Shown in pieces: positions 49,311 to 60,889 of a DNA stretch of 64,000 nt. The position numbers and the translations under genes were made by a program. Every line of letters starts with the position of its first letter. Positions within the stretch are counted from its first letter, which is position 1. Source of the DNA: Sparassis latifolia. Its lineage: Eukaryota; Basidiomycota; Agaricomycetes; Polyporales; Sparassidaceae. A model generated the notes under the pieces. It saw only the letters and a program-made list of their open reading frames with translations. It ran no database searches and was not told where the DNA came from. The stretch spans positions 124,001 to 188,000 of the forward strand of contig CM031553.1 of the NCBI GenBank assembly GCA_018466975.1. The letters are read 5' to 3'.

Positions 49311-51060
49311 GGCTCCTCTTTCTTAAGTGGAAAATCCCATGTGTAGTGCATACCTATTCTACGTCGATAAAAGGCAGGTCTTTCGCATACCCTCGCATCT
49401 TTGTCACCATTGCCGTCAGATGTCGTATGTCACCTGTCTATCTGTTGCGGTCCCTCCACAGCGCTCATTATTCGGTTTACAGTACCCCTTCTCCATCTTC
49501 AGGTCCGTCCGCACCGTCTCCAGGTAATTCCTCGCAACTTGATCGGTTTGATCTGAAATGCTGACACTTTATGTAAATAAGAGGCCCGCGATCTGAGTAA
49601 GGGCGAGGAGAAATCGCACGTCGCTCGAGTCGACTCCTACCATGACAGAGAGAGGCCGGCGGTGTGGATGGGCCACCACGTGGAGATGATTATGACCAGC
49701 CTGGAGATAAGTAGGACCCAATTGGACCCAATGAAGATGACTGTGGCGAGGCTGCAGATGGTTATAGCTCTCTGGTTAGCCCGCGAGATGACTGGCCTGG
49801 AGACGGCAATAGAGAGGGATACGAGTTCAATCGTTGAATCACTCGAACAATTGGCAGCCATCCGTGATCTGCCTTTGGATCCCTGAGGGACCTGCTCAAT
49901 AACGTCAGTCTCTGTTTCTTTAATCTTTGAGATCCACTCAAACAGTCACAGGCTTGTAACCATCGACATCAGTTCACAGCCCTGCTGATCACGCTGTCCA
50001 CCTTTCTTTTGGTCTCCTTGCTGATCCAATCAACAATCAATCATCGATCATCCCTCCTCACAAAACCACACGAGAACTCGGAAGCTCCAATTGTTTATTT
50101 AGTTACGAGCATGCGAGTCGCATGAACCTAGTGGAGAATGTCTGGGAGATATCTGGCCTGTGCAAGTTCAATCTGACAGTCCGCGACCTCAGTCCTCAGT
50201 CCTCTGTACACAACATTCGGCTTACTCCCTGATTTGACCCCGTATGAATCAGACCCAGCACCAACACAAGAATATCTCCAACAAGACGCACGAAATGCGA
50301 TAGACATCATCAGGGAAAACCTCCCGCGCAAATTGGTCAAAATTATATGTTAATTGTCAAGAATAGTCGAGATTCTACGTGTTCCAGCGATTATCAAGAT
50401 TGTTGAGAATTACATGAAATAGACGGCCCCTGCCGATTTCACTTATTAATTCTCAACATTTCTTAACATTACACACATTTGTTACAGGGTTTTCTCTTCA
50501 ATTCTTGCTATTATACATGTTGTGACAACGAATCAGGCCTCATTTACTCAATAATACAGTAGGAAAATGAGCATGTTATTAGACAGTACAAAGTATAATA
50601 CTTAAAGAGATATGTTAGTCATCGAAAGGGCACTTGCATACCGCCTGGGCAAATAAGGGAGAAAAATCGCCAGCATACCATCCCGTATCCTAAGAGGCCG
50701 TGAGGGTTTCGCAGTCACGTTCACAAAGACACGGTCGTTGGAGGTGCCCCCTCCGATCGTACCAGCGGGCGCATGCGGGGAAAGCTCGAACCTCTCGACA
50801 TAATAGCTCGGCAAAATCGCAGCCGCGGACCTCCTGAGCCAGCCGCCCCTTCTCCGTGCATCATCTGTACCGGCAGAGACGAGATCATTGGAATTGCCGT
50901 ACTCTTTTGGCAGTGCACGATCTGATGGACCAGGAGGGGAGCCAGGGGGCGGGTGTGCGTAGTCATAGTCAACGGCTTCGAGGTCATATATTCCTGGTGT
51001 GGATTGTTCGTGCGCAGATGACGGCTCGGGGTCATTGTACGCAAGGGGGTGGTAACCGCT
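49311..51060. other. Intergenic stretch with small open frames
   Basis: A 74-codon frame at 49662-49886 (plus) is predicted to be a short Met/Leu-rich helix with no known relative. At about 50210-50345 the plus strand reads TPYESDPAPTQEYLQ then DARNAIDII, which faintly recalls a retrotransposon gag N-terminus, with nothing around it. No confident gene. Confidence 0.4.
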
Positions 51061-51145
51061 GCGGGGGTTTATGGGGTGGTGCGGGGGTTTATGGGGTGGT
51101 GCGGGGGTTTATGGGGTGGTGCGGGGGTTTATGGGGTGGTGCGGG
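51061..51145. repeat. 20-bp G-rich tandem repeat
   Basis: Four exact tandem copies of gcgggggtttatggggtggt plus the start of a fifth. Each unit holds a run of five G and a run of four G. Confidence 0.95.
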
Positions 51146-52035
51146 TCGACTCCAGCGTCCGACTAAATTTGATGTGTTGAGGGGGGCCAGAGTCGGAGCA
51201 TCCATAGATGCCCTGCATTTTCATTTTACTAGTAACCGAGTTAGTCTTTCAGCGAGGCACATAGAACGTAGTGACGCGCCTCGAGTGTTGCCCTTGTGCT
51301 ACTACACAATACTATGCCTAGCATTGCGTGCCAATATCAGCTTTGTTAAATGCATCCGTGAGGGGTGACAGAGAAAGCACGTACCATAGAATAAGTGTTG
51401 CGGGTCAACAAAGACGTGAATATGAAGCAGAGAAGACGGACGCTACAGTGAACCAGTGCTTGCTCTTGTTTGGTCCAATCAACGTCATCACGTGCCGTTG
51501 GACTTAGCAATTCCTGGGCGATGACTTCAACTCACCCTTGCAAGTTGCATCGTCACTGGTTGATCACCTATACCCCATATCCCGCACTTATCTCGCAGCT
51601 CATATCTCCTGCCTTGCCTGGCATCTCCCCACCTTACCTGCCTCGCTGACTGCATCTGTCCAGCCTCCACATGTCATCTCGCCCTTGCATCTTGCCTCCT
51701 CCACCTCTCTCGCCTCACGTCTTTGTACACCTTGCATCTGCTGTCCCGCATTCTCGCCTGCCTCGCGTTCTTACCCATGCTGCTCAGTTGGACACATCGG
51801 CAACATCTAATACACCATTCGGATCGCTTCGAACCGGCTGCTGCATTTACAGCCATCTTTGCTGAGTGTCGAGCCGGTGCTGTTTCTGCTTTTGCTGTGT
51901 GATCATGGTAAGCACTGGTTCAGCTGATGACTCTCTTCAAGAGTGTTCTGGAGGAACTGTTTTCCAAGATCCCAGTAGAGTTTCTGATTAGCGTACAATT
52001 TACATGTAATTATGAGATTTTCAAATCAGATTATC
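51146..52035. other. Intergenic stretch, no gene recognised
   Basis: Pyrimidine-rich on the plus strand at 51540-51800, which opens frames without motifs. No gene seen. Confidence 0.4.
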
Positions 52036-52283
52036 ATTGAAGTCGAGATATTGAGTGACTTTCCTCAGTGCACGATGCACTTCAAATTTTCTCGTTCTTG
52101 TGAATTATCCACAATTATCATACATTTCTTCACAATTGTGCTGGGTGGTTTTTCCTGATGTCATTGAAGTTGAGAAATTAAGTGACTTTCCTCACAATGC
52201 ACTCCAAATTTTTTCATTCTCATGAATTATCCACAATTATCATATAATTCTTCGCAATTGCGCTGGGAGGTTTTTCCTGATGA
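52036..52283. repeat. 127-bp tandem duplication, two copies
   Basis: Copies start at 52036 and 52163 (period 127, second copy a few bases shorter). They share agtgactttcctca, gaattatccacaattatcat and gaggtttttcctgatg-like ends, with about 15% differences. Confidence 0.9.
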
Positions 52284-52284
52284 T

Positions 52285-52620
52285 AACCTCGTCTCCGCAG
52301 ATGCCTTCGCGGAGTACCGCTCGGGATCTTCACTGCACGCTCGACGGGTCAGGTCTCTAGCGCAGAGGCTCGAGGAAGGAAGCGCGCGGTGGATCTGCAC
52401 CCCGGAATGTGTAAAAATATTATGCGTAAAACAGCGCGGAAGGAACGTCGGAAAAAATTGAGAGACAAGTGGCGCGCTCGATGCGAGGGCGAGAACGAAA
52501 TTCCTAGCCGTTGTGGAGAGCTCGAGAAGTGTATACCGCACGGTCATCCGGCTGAGCGGGCAAGCGGTGTTGCGGGCATCCGTACCTCCTGTTCTGCTGT
52601 GGCGGAGGCGGGGCACGACG
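52285..52620 (+). repeat. Third copy of part of the dispersed repeat
   Basis: Similar in the same orientation to about 61495-61810. Landmarks are ctcgggatcttcactgcac against gagcgggatcttcgctgcac, and gaacgtcggaaaaaattgag against gaatgtcggaaaagagagat. Non-coding as far as can be seen. Confidence 0.65.
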
Positions 52621-52862
52621 AAGGCACGGCCGTAAATATACGTGAGTCCCGCGTGAAGAAGGTCAAAGACGTGCGTGTTCTATCCTTTGCATTCTGGCAA
52701 TATGGCTACTAGAGAGAACAACGTACGCGTCAGCGAAGAACTCGAGGGAGGTCGCAAAGTATGCGCCACGGAGACTAGATTCGGAAATGTCTACGGGCAC
52801 AAAGAATTGCCAGCACCGATGATATAGAAAACTGATAAGGGACTCCTCAACGTACTTGTGAT

Positions 52863-54134
52863 CTATAACAGAAGTACTCTCAAGAACATGTTTTCAATCA
52901 ATGCATCCGCATCAAACGGCTCCAGGATAAGATCGAACACATCTCCCCAGTCATATGGTTCCGACTCAATATCAATACTAGCCTTCATCCACTCCCAATA
53001 CTCAGGCCAGAATCCAGCCGTTTCCCAGTCGAGGATCGCCGCCAGCTTCCCTCTTCTGAGACCATGATATTGCGGGAGGCAAAGTCTCCGTGAGAGAATA
53101 CGATGCGGTAATCATCCTTGAAAAGTCTACGTTTTGACCGTGATGTAGGAAAGCCTTCCGGATCTCCATAGCGGTTTATGGCTTTGGCGAGAGTGTCATG
53201 GAAGGCAGCGACGTTCGGGAATGGTCCACAATCTGAAGGCGGTTCATCGGCAAATATGTGGTCGAAACAGGGAGTACAGCCAAGGCCGCCAATGTACATT
53301 CTGCGCAACAATCGAAGAGAATTCATGTGGACCCTAAGTTGTTCGGTCAGAGCGTCCTTCGAGGCTGCCGTCATATCTGGCCAGGCATCCTCCAGGGTAC
53401 GACCGGGTATGAACTCCATGAATAAAAAGAGCTCAGACTTGTACTCATAAGCGCCATGTATCTTCATTCCCGGAAGCAGACTCGCTGAGTGAATCGTGGA
53501 AAGAAGATATGGCAACGAACCTGAGGGACAGGAACGGACGTGTGGGCTGAAACGTAGAGAATTGCTGCGACCTCTCGAAGGGAAATGCATTGCCCATATT
53601 TCACCACCAGCGTTTCTGTGACTTTTGCAACGATGGATCTGCCTTGTTTTGAAAGCACAGGAGCGTTGAACACTTCCTCTGGAGAGGGGAGGTTGGTGTG
53701 TACGTCAGGCGACCACTCGCGAGGTTGCGTATAGACGTCTGGCAGAGACAGCGCTGGGCTATCGCGCGATGGAGTGGTGAAACGTTCGACTATGGCGCGT
53801 GTTTGAGAGTCTATAGAATGAGTGAACATTACGGGCCACGACTTAACCTCGAGAGACCTCTCAGCTCACAGGAAAGAGAATCGTGAACCAATCTCGCATC
53901 CCTTAAACACCACAGAGCAGCTAGGTAGTCGCGCAGGGGAAGCTTTGAAAGTCTGCCATAGAGTTCTCGTATTGCTTCAACCTCCTTTTCAGAGAGTGTG
54001 GAGAGTGTCTGATCGGAGGAGCCGTTTAGGAGGCTGTCATAGACACGAAGAAATGAATCAAAAAGAAGGCTCTCGGTCTCAACAGCTTGGACATTCAAGG
54101 GTACAAGCGTTGCCGTCTGTGCACTTGTGGACAT
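52863..54134 (-). pseudogene. APH-fold kinase-like protein with single frameshift
   Basis: Read on the minus strand, exon 1 starts MSTSAQTATLVPLNVQAVE (54134). Exon 2 holds RAIVERFTTPSRD, VLSKQGRSIVAKV (the Lys of the N-lobe) and YVSAHTSVPVPQ. Exon 3 holds LFLFMEFIPGRTLEDAW, IGGLGCTPCFD and the catalytic loop FSHGDFASRNIMV. The expected metal-binding motif AAILDWETAGFWPEYWEW follows, but in another frame: a one-base loss in the run GAGGGAAG near 53045 separates the two. Read through the shift, the protein would end at TAG 52863. Fungal members of this aminoglycoside-phosphotransferase fold (PF01636) are abundant in Agaricomycetes and their substrates are unknown. The lesion sits in a short G run, so sequencing error is possible. 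Confidence 0.65.
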
Positions 54135-54617
54135 AGTACCGCACAAGTAGATTGCTGTGCGCTGATCTGATGTATCGAGGTATATAGATCGAATATCATC
54201 CATATCCATATATGGTCAGCAACGGAGACTGGTATCGATAGGTGAGGAAAGAGAAGGCTGCGAGACATCGCCGTGTCATCACTCTTATTATCGTCGTCGG
54301 TGGCCCATCGTCGTTTATTGTGGTAGCTTGTCACCGTTGTAGCTCACGACTACTCATACATAAATAATCACGACCACTCACGATGTCATCACGGTTGTCG
54401 TGGTACGTAACCTTATAGATATACGCCGACTTTGTTATACATTCACATGAGCTAGGCGTCAAGTGGAATCCGGCCTATCGACGCTGCCTAAGTTAAGTCT
54501 ACAGGGCGAGGACTCTGAGCATAAATACACAGAGTCATCGGAACAAATCTCGGAGATGCTGCAAATTGATAGTCAGTACCGGGATTTCCAAAGCTCAGGA
54601 AGTTCCGCACTTACCTT
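54135..54617. other. Promoter-side spacer
   Basis: Upstream of the minus-strand APH-like gene. It has an AT-rich stretch with repeated cacgac/gtcgtg words (54290-54400). No gene seen. Confidence 0.45.
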
Positions 54618-55100
54618 TCAATAGCGTGACGGTATGTCCTTCAACATCTCGAGGGACTCCGCAGGGATAATCCCCTCCCTGATCAAGGCTTTGACGACAT
54701 CGTGACACCAATCCTGACAGCCAGGGAGAAGCTCGAAATTCTCGAACCGCTGTATGGGACGGTCGACGGCCTCGATAGCGGCAAAAATCAACGACACCTC
54801 TCCGACCAGTTCCACACCCAAGCCAACCCGATGTTCAGAGTAGGTACGGCTATTCCGGATGTTAAAGTTATCTTTGACTTCGTACTTCATTCTTCCACCA
54901 CTGGGTGTAGCATTGACGACGTGACAGCGGTAACCAGTGATGCCATTGTCACTAATGAGAAGAGCCCAGTGACGGAGAGCATACCTATTAGACATATCAG
55001 AAGGCATCAGCACTGTCCCTTTTGGGCCCGTAGGAAAGACTAGGACTTACTCCTCTCCGCGTTTCTTCAGCGGGGCGCGTAGAGGATGTAGAGTTTAGCC
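54618..55100 (-). CDS. Small uncharacterised protein (RHWALL family)
   Basis: Read on the minus strand, a block PLKKRGEE is joined through a gtaagt-aatag intron to YALRHWALLISDNG, then CHVVNATPSGGRMKYEVKD, and later LPGCQDWCHDVVKALIREG, ending at TGA 54618-54620. The HWALL, YxVxD and CQDWCxxVVxAL spacing is a pattern I have seen in small Agaricomycete proteins of unknown function; a papain- or PPPDE-like fold is possible but not shown. The first exon is not resolved: the ATG at 55100 leads out of frame to the PLKKRGEE block, so either a further upstream exon or a frameshift exists. Confidence 0.55.
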
Positions 55101-56097
55101 ATATTTTATGGATAGGGAATGCAAGAATGGTAAGATCTTGGGAGTTGGAGAAGGAAAGTAGGCTGGTTGAATACTGGTCTCAGAAATCAGCTCGAAGGGC
55201 ATCTTATAACAGCCAGAGCCAAGAGGAATGCTCAATAAGAACAAGAACGACGTGCAACTGTAGCGAGTTGACTTACCACAACAACCACCGGCCGTGGCGA
55301 TAAACAGCAATGGCATGATGACAGCCACGGCGCACACATCGACAACAATAACCGGGCGCCCACTGGGGGAGCCAAAGCAAAGCCGAAGAGGCAGAAGAGT
55401 GCATTGTGGAGCGAGTCAAGTGTTGTCTTGTTGTTCATACCAGCAACACCGTTCTGAGCTGACAACTGATCAGATTCCACTGAGGCATTCTGGTACGTAC
55501 CTCTGGCCAGACACATCGATTGTGCGGCATCTGTATCGTCGTTCTTCTAAGGCAGGATTTCGGACCTTGTACTACTACGTACCCATTTGATCTGTCCCTA
55601 TGTAGCGGGATTCCGGCGCCAACCATCGGGCGTAGGCTGCCTACTCGTGGGGAGCCCATACTAAATTGGAAAGCCAGAGCAATCAGCAAGTCACAGTTGA
55701 GAAAACTCATGTACTGTTATTGCACCGTATGGCCCTTTCACTCGCGGGACTTTCATCACCGTGATGAACTTCATCATTAAAACCACAAAATCCTGTGTGA
55801 CTCATTCGAACCTTCACCAATTTCAGTCGAGAAGGTCTCAAGTGAAAGCCGATTTGAATTATAAGGAATATGGCACTCCTTCTGAGGTTACCAATTGGTT
55901 TGCGAGAGACTTTATAATAAGCGCCCATCCTATCAATGTGCTTATGTAATACCATTAATTTCGTGAGGCTCACACAGTTTCTATCACTGGGGGTAAGATG
56001 ATGCTGATTGAAGTTTGAATATTTGAATTGCTTCGCGAGCACCCAGCTTGCGCAAGGCGCAGATCAATTATCGGCGACGGATGGCGCCCGTGGGGAC
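55101..56097. other. Intergenic stretch, no gene recognised
   Basis: About 1 kb between two divergently transcribed units. Overlapping frames below 115 codons on both strands; no motif. Confidence 0.4.
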
Positions 56098-56200
56098 TAA
56101 CAACGATAACAATAACAGCAACAAGTTACAACAGCAACAACAGCAACAACAACAACAGCGACAGCGACAACAACAACTTGAACAACAACAACATAACTTT
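56098..56200 (+). repeat. CAA/CAG-type microsatellite
   Basis: An imperfect run of caa, cag and cga trinucleotides, ending about 60 bases upstream of the APH-like gene start. If translated it would be Gln/Asn-rich, but no start links it to the gene. Confidence 0.85.
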
Positions 56201-56256
56201 GTAAGTGGGTACGCCGCACTACAGCAAATCTACTACCGATCTCAGCTTATACACCT

Positions 56257-57544
56257 ATGTCCACAAGTGCGACAACAACACTTGTACCCCTGGATGTCCA
56301 TGCTGTTGACACCGAGGATGTTCTAGTTAATTCATTTCTTCGTATCTACGACACTCTCGTAAACAACCCCTCCGATGCAGCGCTATCAACTCCTTGTAAA
56401 AACGAAGCCCAGGCAATACGAGAAATGTATGACAAACTTTCAGAGCTGCCTCTTCGCGAATCCCTTGCCTCTCTACGTTGTTTAAGGGACGCGCCTGCGA
56501 GGCCCGTTCATGACACTGTTGCTTGTGAGTTCAGTGAACCGTGATTATCAAGACCGCAGTCTACGACGTTTACTAATTTTTTAGACTTTCAAACACGCGC
56601 TATCGTCGAACGTTCCATGACTCCGTTGCGCGACGACCCTCTGTCGTCTGAGGCAGACATCGTTACGGAACCCTGCCAGTGGTCACCCAACGAACACATC
56701 CATCTTCCCGCTCCAGAAGAAGTGTTCAGTGCTCCTGTGCTTTCAAAGCAAGACGGATCCGTCGTGGCGAAAGTCACAGAACTGCTGGTAGTCAAGTACG
56801 GGCGACGTGTTTCCCCCCGCGAGGTCGCCGCAATCCGCTACGTTTCAGCACACACGTCTATTCCTGTCCCTCAGGTTCGTCGCCCTACCTTATTTCCATG
56901 ATTTGCTCAGCGAAGGTGCTTTCGGAACGAAGATACGTGGCACGTATAAATACGACTCCCAGGTTTTCTTCTTTATGGATTTCATGCCTGGCCGTTCCTT
57001 GGATGAAGTTTGGCCCGAGATGACTCCCGCTGCAAAGTCCATTTTGGTCAAGCAGCTCCGGGACCACTACTCTCGTCTCAAATCGCTGACTGGGACGTAC
57101 ATTGGAGGCCTCGGCCGTACTCCTGCTTTCGACATCGTATTTGAGAATTTGAAGTCCGATGATCGCGGTCCGTTCTCGAGCGTTACTGCCTTTCACGATG
57201 CCCTCTACCGTGCTTTCAAAGTGTGCATCGACAGAAATAGTCCAGATTATCCGGCCTTCCTCGTCCGCGGCATTCGTCGGATGCTCAAAGATAATTACGC
57301 GGTGCATTTCTGCCACGGAGACCTCAAGCCGCGCAACGTTCTGGTTTCGGAGAAAGGCGATCTCATAGCCGTTCTTTCGTGGGGCAGAGCGGGCTTTTGG
57401 CCGGCGTATTGTGAGTGGTTGAAAGCCAATGATAGAGCATGGGAGGATGCACGGGGCTGGCCATCTGTGCTGGACAGTGTCTTGGAACCCTTCGATAGAG
57501 AATACTGGATATACTTCAAGTGCTTTCAAGAGCCCTTCCCGTAG
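56257..57544 (+). CDS. APH-fold kinase-like protein with altered metal site
   Basis: Paralogue of 52863-54134 in opposite orientation. Exon 1 reads MSTSATTTLVPLDVHAVD. After an intron (about 56524-56583) comes RAIVERSMTPLRDD, then VLSKQDGSVVAKV and YVSAHTSIPVPQ. The third block reads FFFMDFMPGRSLDEVWPEM, IGGLGRTPAFD and the catalytic loop FCHGDLKPRNVLV. Where the fold needs an Asp in a LDWE-type motif, this gene reads AVLSWGRAGFWPAY, so both the Asp and the Glu are gone. The final exon runs open to TAG 57542-57544. The junction after VPVPQ (56870-56915) is not simple: the obvious gttcgt-ctcag intron leaves the wrong frame. The product may be a pseudokinase or a decaying copy. Confidence 0.65.
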
Positions 57545-57942
57545 GCTACTCTATCCCCTTGCACCGTCTCCGGCTCGCCCTCTTCATCTTAGATGTTATC
57601 TACTTTCTACCGTGAGATGCAGGCTGCCTCCGCCGCCGTGACTCCAGTAGATTTTTGTGTATGGTGCTCACTCGCTGTCAAATTTCTATTGAGTTACAGA
57701 TACGACCTCATATGCATAGAATCGATGACCTGGCATATCGTTGTCTATGCGGTTCCACAACGCAATCGAGTCGCCCGATACCTCACGCGGCGCGTCGTCA
57801 TTGGAGTCCCACCTGCCCTTCCACTTCCTCTTATTAGTACGTGTCGCCTTCTTAGACTTCCCCTTCGGTGGATGCGCGTCGTATGCTAGTCTCAACATTA
57901 GTCACTCCACACTCATGGTGATAATGTGAAGATTGAAGTAAT
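57545..57942. other. Intergenic stretch
   Basis: About 400 bases of 3' flank and probable promoter or unresolved first exon of the deaminase gene. No motif recognised. Confidence 0.45.
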
Positions 57943-60689
57943 GTGTTTCATTTATATTGTAAGAAGGGAGCATTTATCGATATTCGACTCCAACAGCCCG
58001 CTCAACTCGAAAGGCTTGGGCCTGGTGGTAGCAATGCTTCCGAAAATGCGGGAGTGGCCGCAAAGGACTTGAACACTAAACTAGAAGAGAGGGATGCCCT
58101 GCTCATGGAGTTTCGCACCATCACAAAGCTTCTTTCAGTCATTGGGCCCTCATGTCCTGAGGTACTGAAGAAGTTGGGGAGCCCTGAAATAGCAGGTGCC
58201 CTCGATCCTGCTAAGCAGCCTGGTGGCGTGAGGGGCTCCTTCCGCCATATGACAAAAGCAGATGATGACTCCGATTTGCGGCGATTGGATGCATTTGCAA
58301 GCTTACTTGTGCGAGAGCATGAGAATGTTGCAATCACCTTCAAAAGGGATACTTATCCTGTTGTGGTGGTGTCGCAAGATCAGATGGCCTCACCGCCCAC
58401 CACCGCCACTATCGGGCATGGCAGGACAATGCAAGTCATAGCGCCGACTGCTGATGCCGATGCACAGACAGGCAAAGACAAAAGGAGGGCAATGCCTAGC
58501 TCTCTCCTACATGGAGCTTGGCTCATCCACTTGTCACAAGAGAGGACTGAGCAACTTTTTGAAGAGGTCAAGGAGAACCCGGTGAAGGCTGTAGTGGACA
58601 ATGCGTAAGCATTCAATGTCCTGAATCACAATAGTTTTGCTCACTTGCTTTCATCCAGCCTTACTCAGCTATTCGAGGAGCACGCATCGATCATAACGAG
58701 CTTCCTTAGCAACTATGCAATGGCTCGGGATAAGAAGGAGAAGTCCAATTCTTCCCAGATGTGGACAAAGTACGTCTACGCGAGGTCCGCGATGAAAATG
58801 TATCACAGGATGTTTTTCACCCTGTCCTGCCCATTCTGGAAGGCTCTCGAGAACCCAGCTGTTGAACATTTTGTGGAGAAGGAGCTGGACTCATTTACGT
58901 TCCCGACCAGCAAACCAAAGAGAGGGACCGATGATGACCTCGCGGTCTATTTGAAGGCTATTCTGGAGCTGGGAGAATGTCCCTCAGAGTCGAAGTTGCT
59001 GGCCGTGTGTACCGGTAACACTGCAAAGGGTGCTACCGGGACAAAGGCGCTTTATACCAGGGAAACCTGTCTTAAGTTTCATATGACACTATGCCATTGT
59101 GTCCTCCTTTACAGAGATGCCGTGGTACTGTCCCGAGATATGTGGTGGCGGGTGTTGGAGTGGAAGGGCACCTGTCAAAATGCAGGCTCACAAGATTGTT
59201 GTGCATTGACCAAGCAGGACCTTCAGGGGCTCAGTGAGAGAGGGGTGCCAGTGATAACGAGCAAAGCACAGGCTCTTCAGAATATGGAGGATGCTGCATG
59301 TGTCCTGCGGATGGCTGCTAATACTATTCACGCTTTCACTTACTCCTCGGCACTCTCTCTCCATCTTAGCAACATTGCTGAAGGGCTGATGAAACCATTT
59401 GAAGAAGAACGGAATGCATGTCAGAGCCGAGCTCACTCATCCTATAATGCCGAGATGAAAGCATCTAGGGAAGCTGATGCCAAAGCGCGTGTGGAGGAGA
59501 AAGCCAAAAAACCTTCTGTCTTCGACAAGTCGAGCGATGAAGAATCATACCACAAGTTATCTACGAGCAACTGGCTCGATGGTTCAGTAGTGTCAGACGG
59601 CCATGCAGAGGCAAAGATCCCAGTGCCCGAGCTCAGTTCCGATGGAAAGGATGGTCTTCCCAGTGCGGGCGATGTTGTCAGAGACAACGGCAAAGCGTGC
59701 ATCGAGGATGGTACTTTCCCCCCAATGGCCATATACAAGGAAGACGAGGCGCAGCACAATGTCAAGGCTGATTGCATGACCATGGCTAGCGAGAGTGACG
59801 CTCTCGATGAAGGCGATGATGAATGTGAATCGGATTTGGGAGCCGTGATGTCTAGCATAACACCATTGGTTGACCGCGTTGATCTGAAGATGGCCTTTGA
59901 GAGATGGTTTCGCTTGCAAGCGTCCTTCCCCGAATCCATCCGAATACTACAAGGGTTTGCATCCAAGTCCCCGTGGAAGGGCACTGGAAAACCATACGAA
60001 GTTAATGTGCTAACTGCGGAGCATCAAGGTCAAGAAATGTTGTCGATGGATGATCTCATCGACAAGCTGTACAAGGATAGTCCGCTAAAGCAATACGTTA
60101 GCCGTTACTTCGAGAGGCATCCATCAATCACGCGGAGAGTTGGGACAACCTTCTCTGGAACACTACATGCGGAAGCCTTTATGGCAGCCGTTTTGAAGAG
60201 TGACCCTGATTGTGATGTACGTTGACATATTGCTTGAGAGAGGCATGGAACTAATGCAGTTCGTAGGTGTACGGCCAAGACAAGCTGGGTGTATCCAAAC
60301 GATGCTGCCCTGTCTGTACTGCTGTGCTGGTTCACATCAGAGCTGAAACCAAGGCCCCGAAATTCAAGATCAGAGGGACTCATGCGACAGTCTCTGCTTG
60401 CGCTCTCCCACCTTGGTTGCCCCTGTCGATTATTCAGAAAATTGTCAGTCTTTTCCGAGACGAGCTCGTGGAGAAGATCGATGCCAAAGTGGATTCTGAG
60501 TGCTACTCACGGACGAATTCTCCAACCTCGGTGGACTCGCACAATCTTCAGCGAATATCACAGGACAGAGATGCCGAGCAGACAGAGATCGCAGAGGAAT
60601 TGGTGGAAAGTCAATATAAACTCGATTTCATCCGCCGCCGCATTTTAAAACTCGATGTGGTCCGCGGCGGCTTCACACCTAAAGAGTAG
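57943..60689 (+). CDS. OTT_1508-like deaminase domain protein
   Basis: Three long exons (to 58604, about 58660-60218, 60268-60689) join through canonical introns with a continuous frame. The N-terminal part has SDLRRLDAFASLLVREHENV and VVVVSQDQMA. The middle is helical, with DMWWRVLEWKGTC, TIHAFTYSSALSL and a Ser/Asp-rich insert (59540-59860). The C-terminal catalytic signature is HAEA (60166-60177) and, across the last intron, LGVSKRCCPVC (Cys cluster 60303-60317). His-Ala-Glu plus a CxxC pair is the zinc-binding signature of the deaminase superfamily, and the CCPVC form is that of the OTT_1508-like family (PF14441), common in basidiomycetes. The substrate (nucleotide or nucleic acid) is unknown. 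The true start is unresolved: 57943 is a GTG codon and the first in-frame ATG is near 58105, so an upstream exon is likely. Confidence 0.75.
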
Positions 60690-60889
60690 CACTATAATCA
60701 TCTGAAATGTATTCTCGTCTTGTTCCGGCTGATATTACTATGTTGTATATTTGGAACAAGCATGCATTCTGGATTTTATATGAAGTTTTCGTATGCATCG
60801 TGATTTGAAATTTGGGTTCAGCAGGCATGGTCTGTTTACGATATGATATCCGCCTTCGCCTTAGAGGCTTAGGACATGTGTGCTATGAC
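60690..60889. other. 3' flank of deaminase gene
   Basis: AT-rich, with no features beyond likely polyadenylation sequence. Confidence 0.4.
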
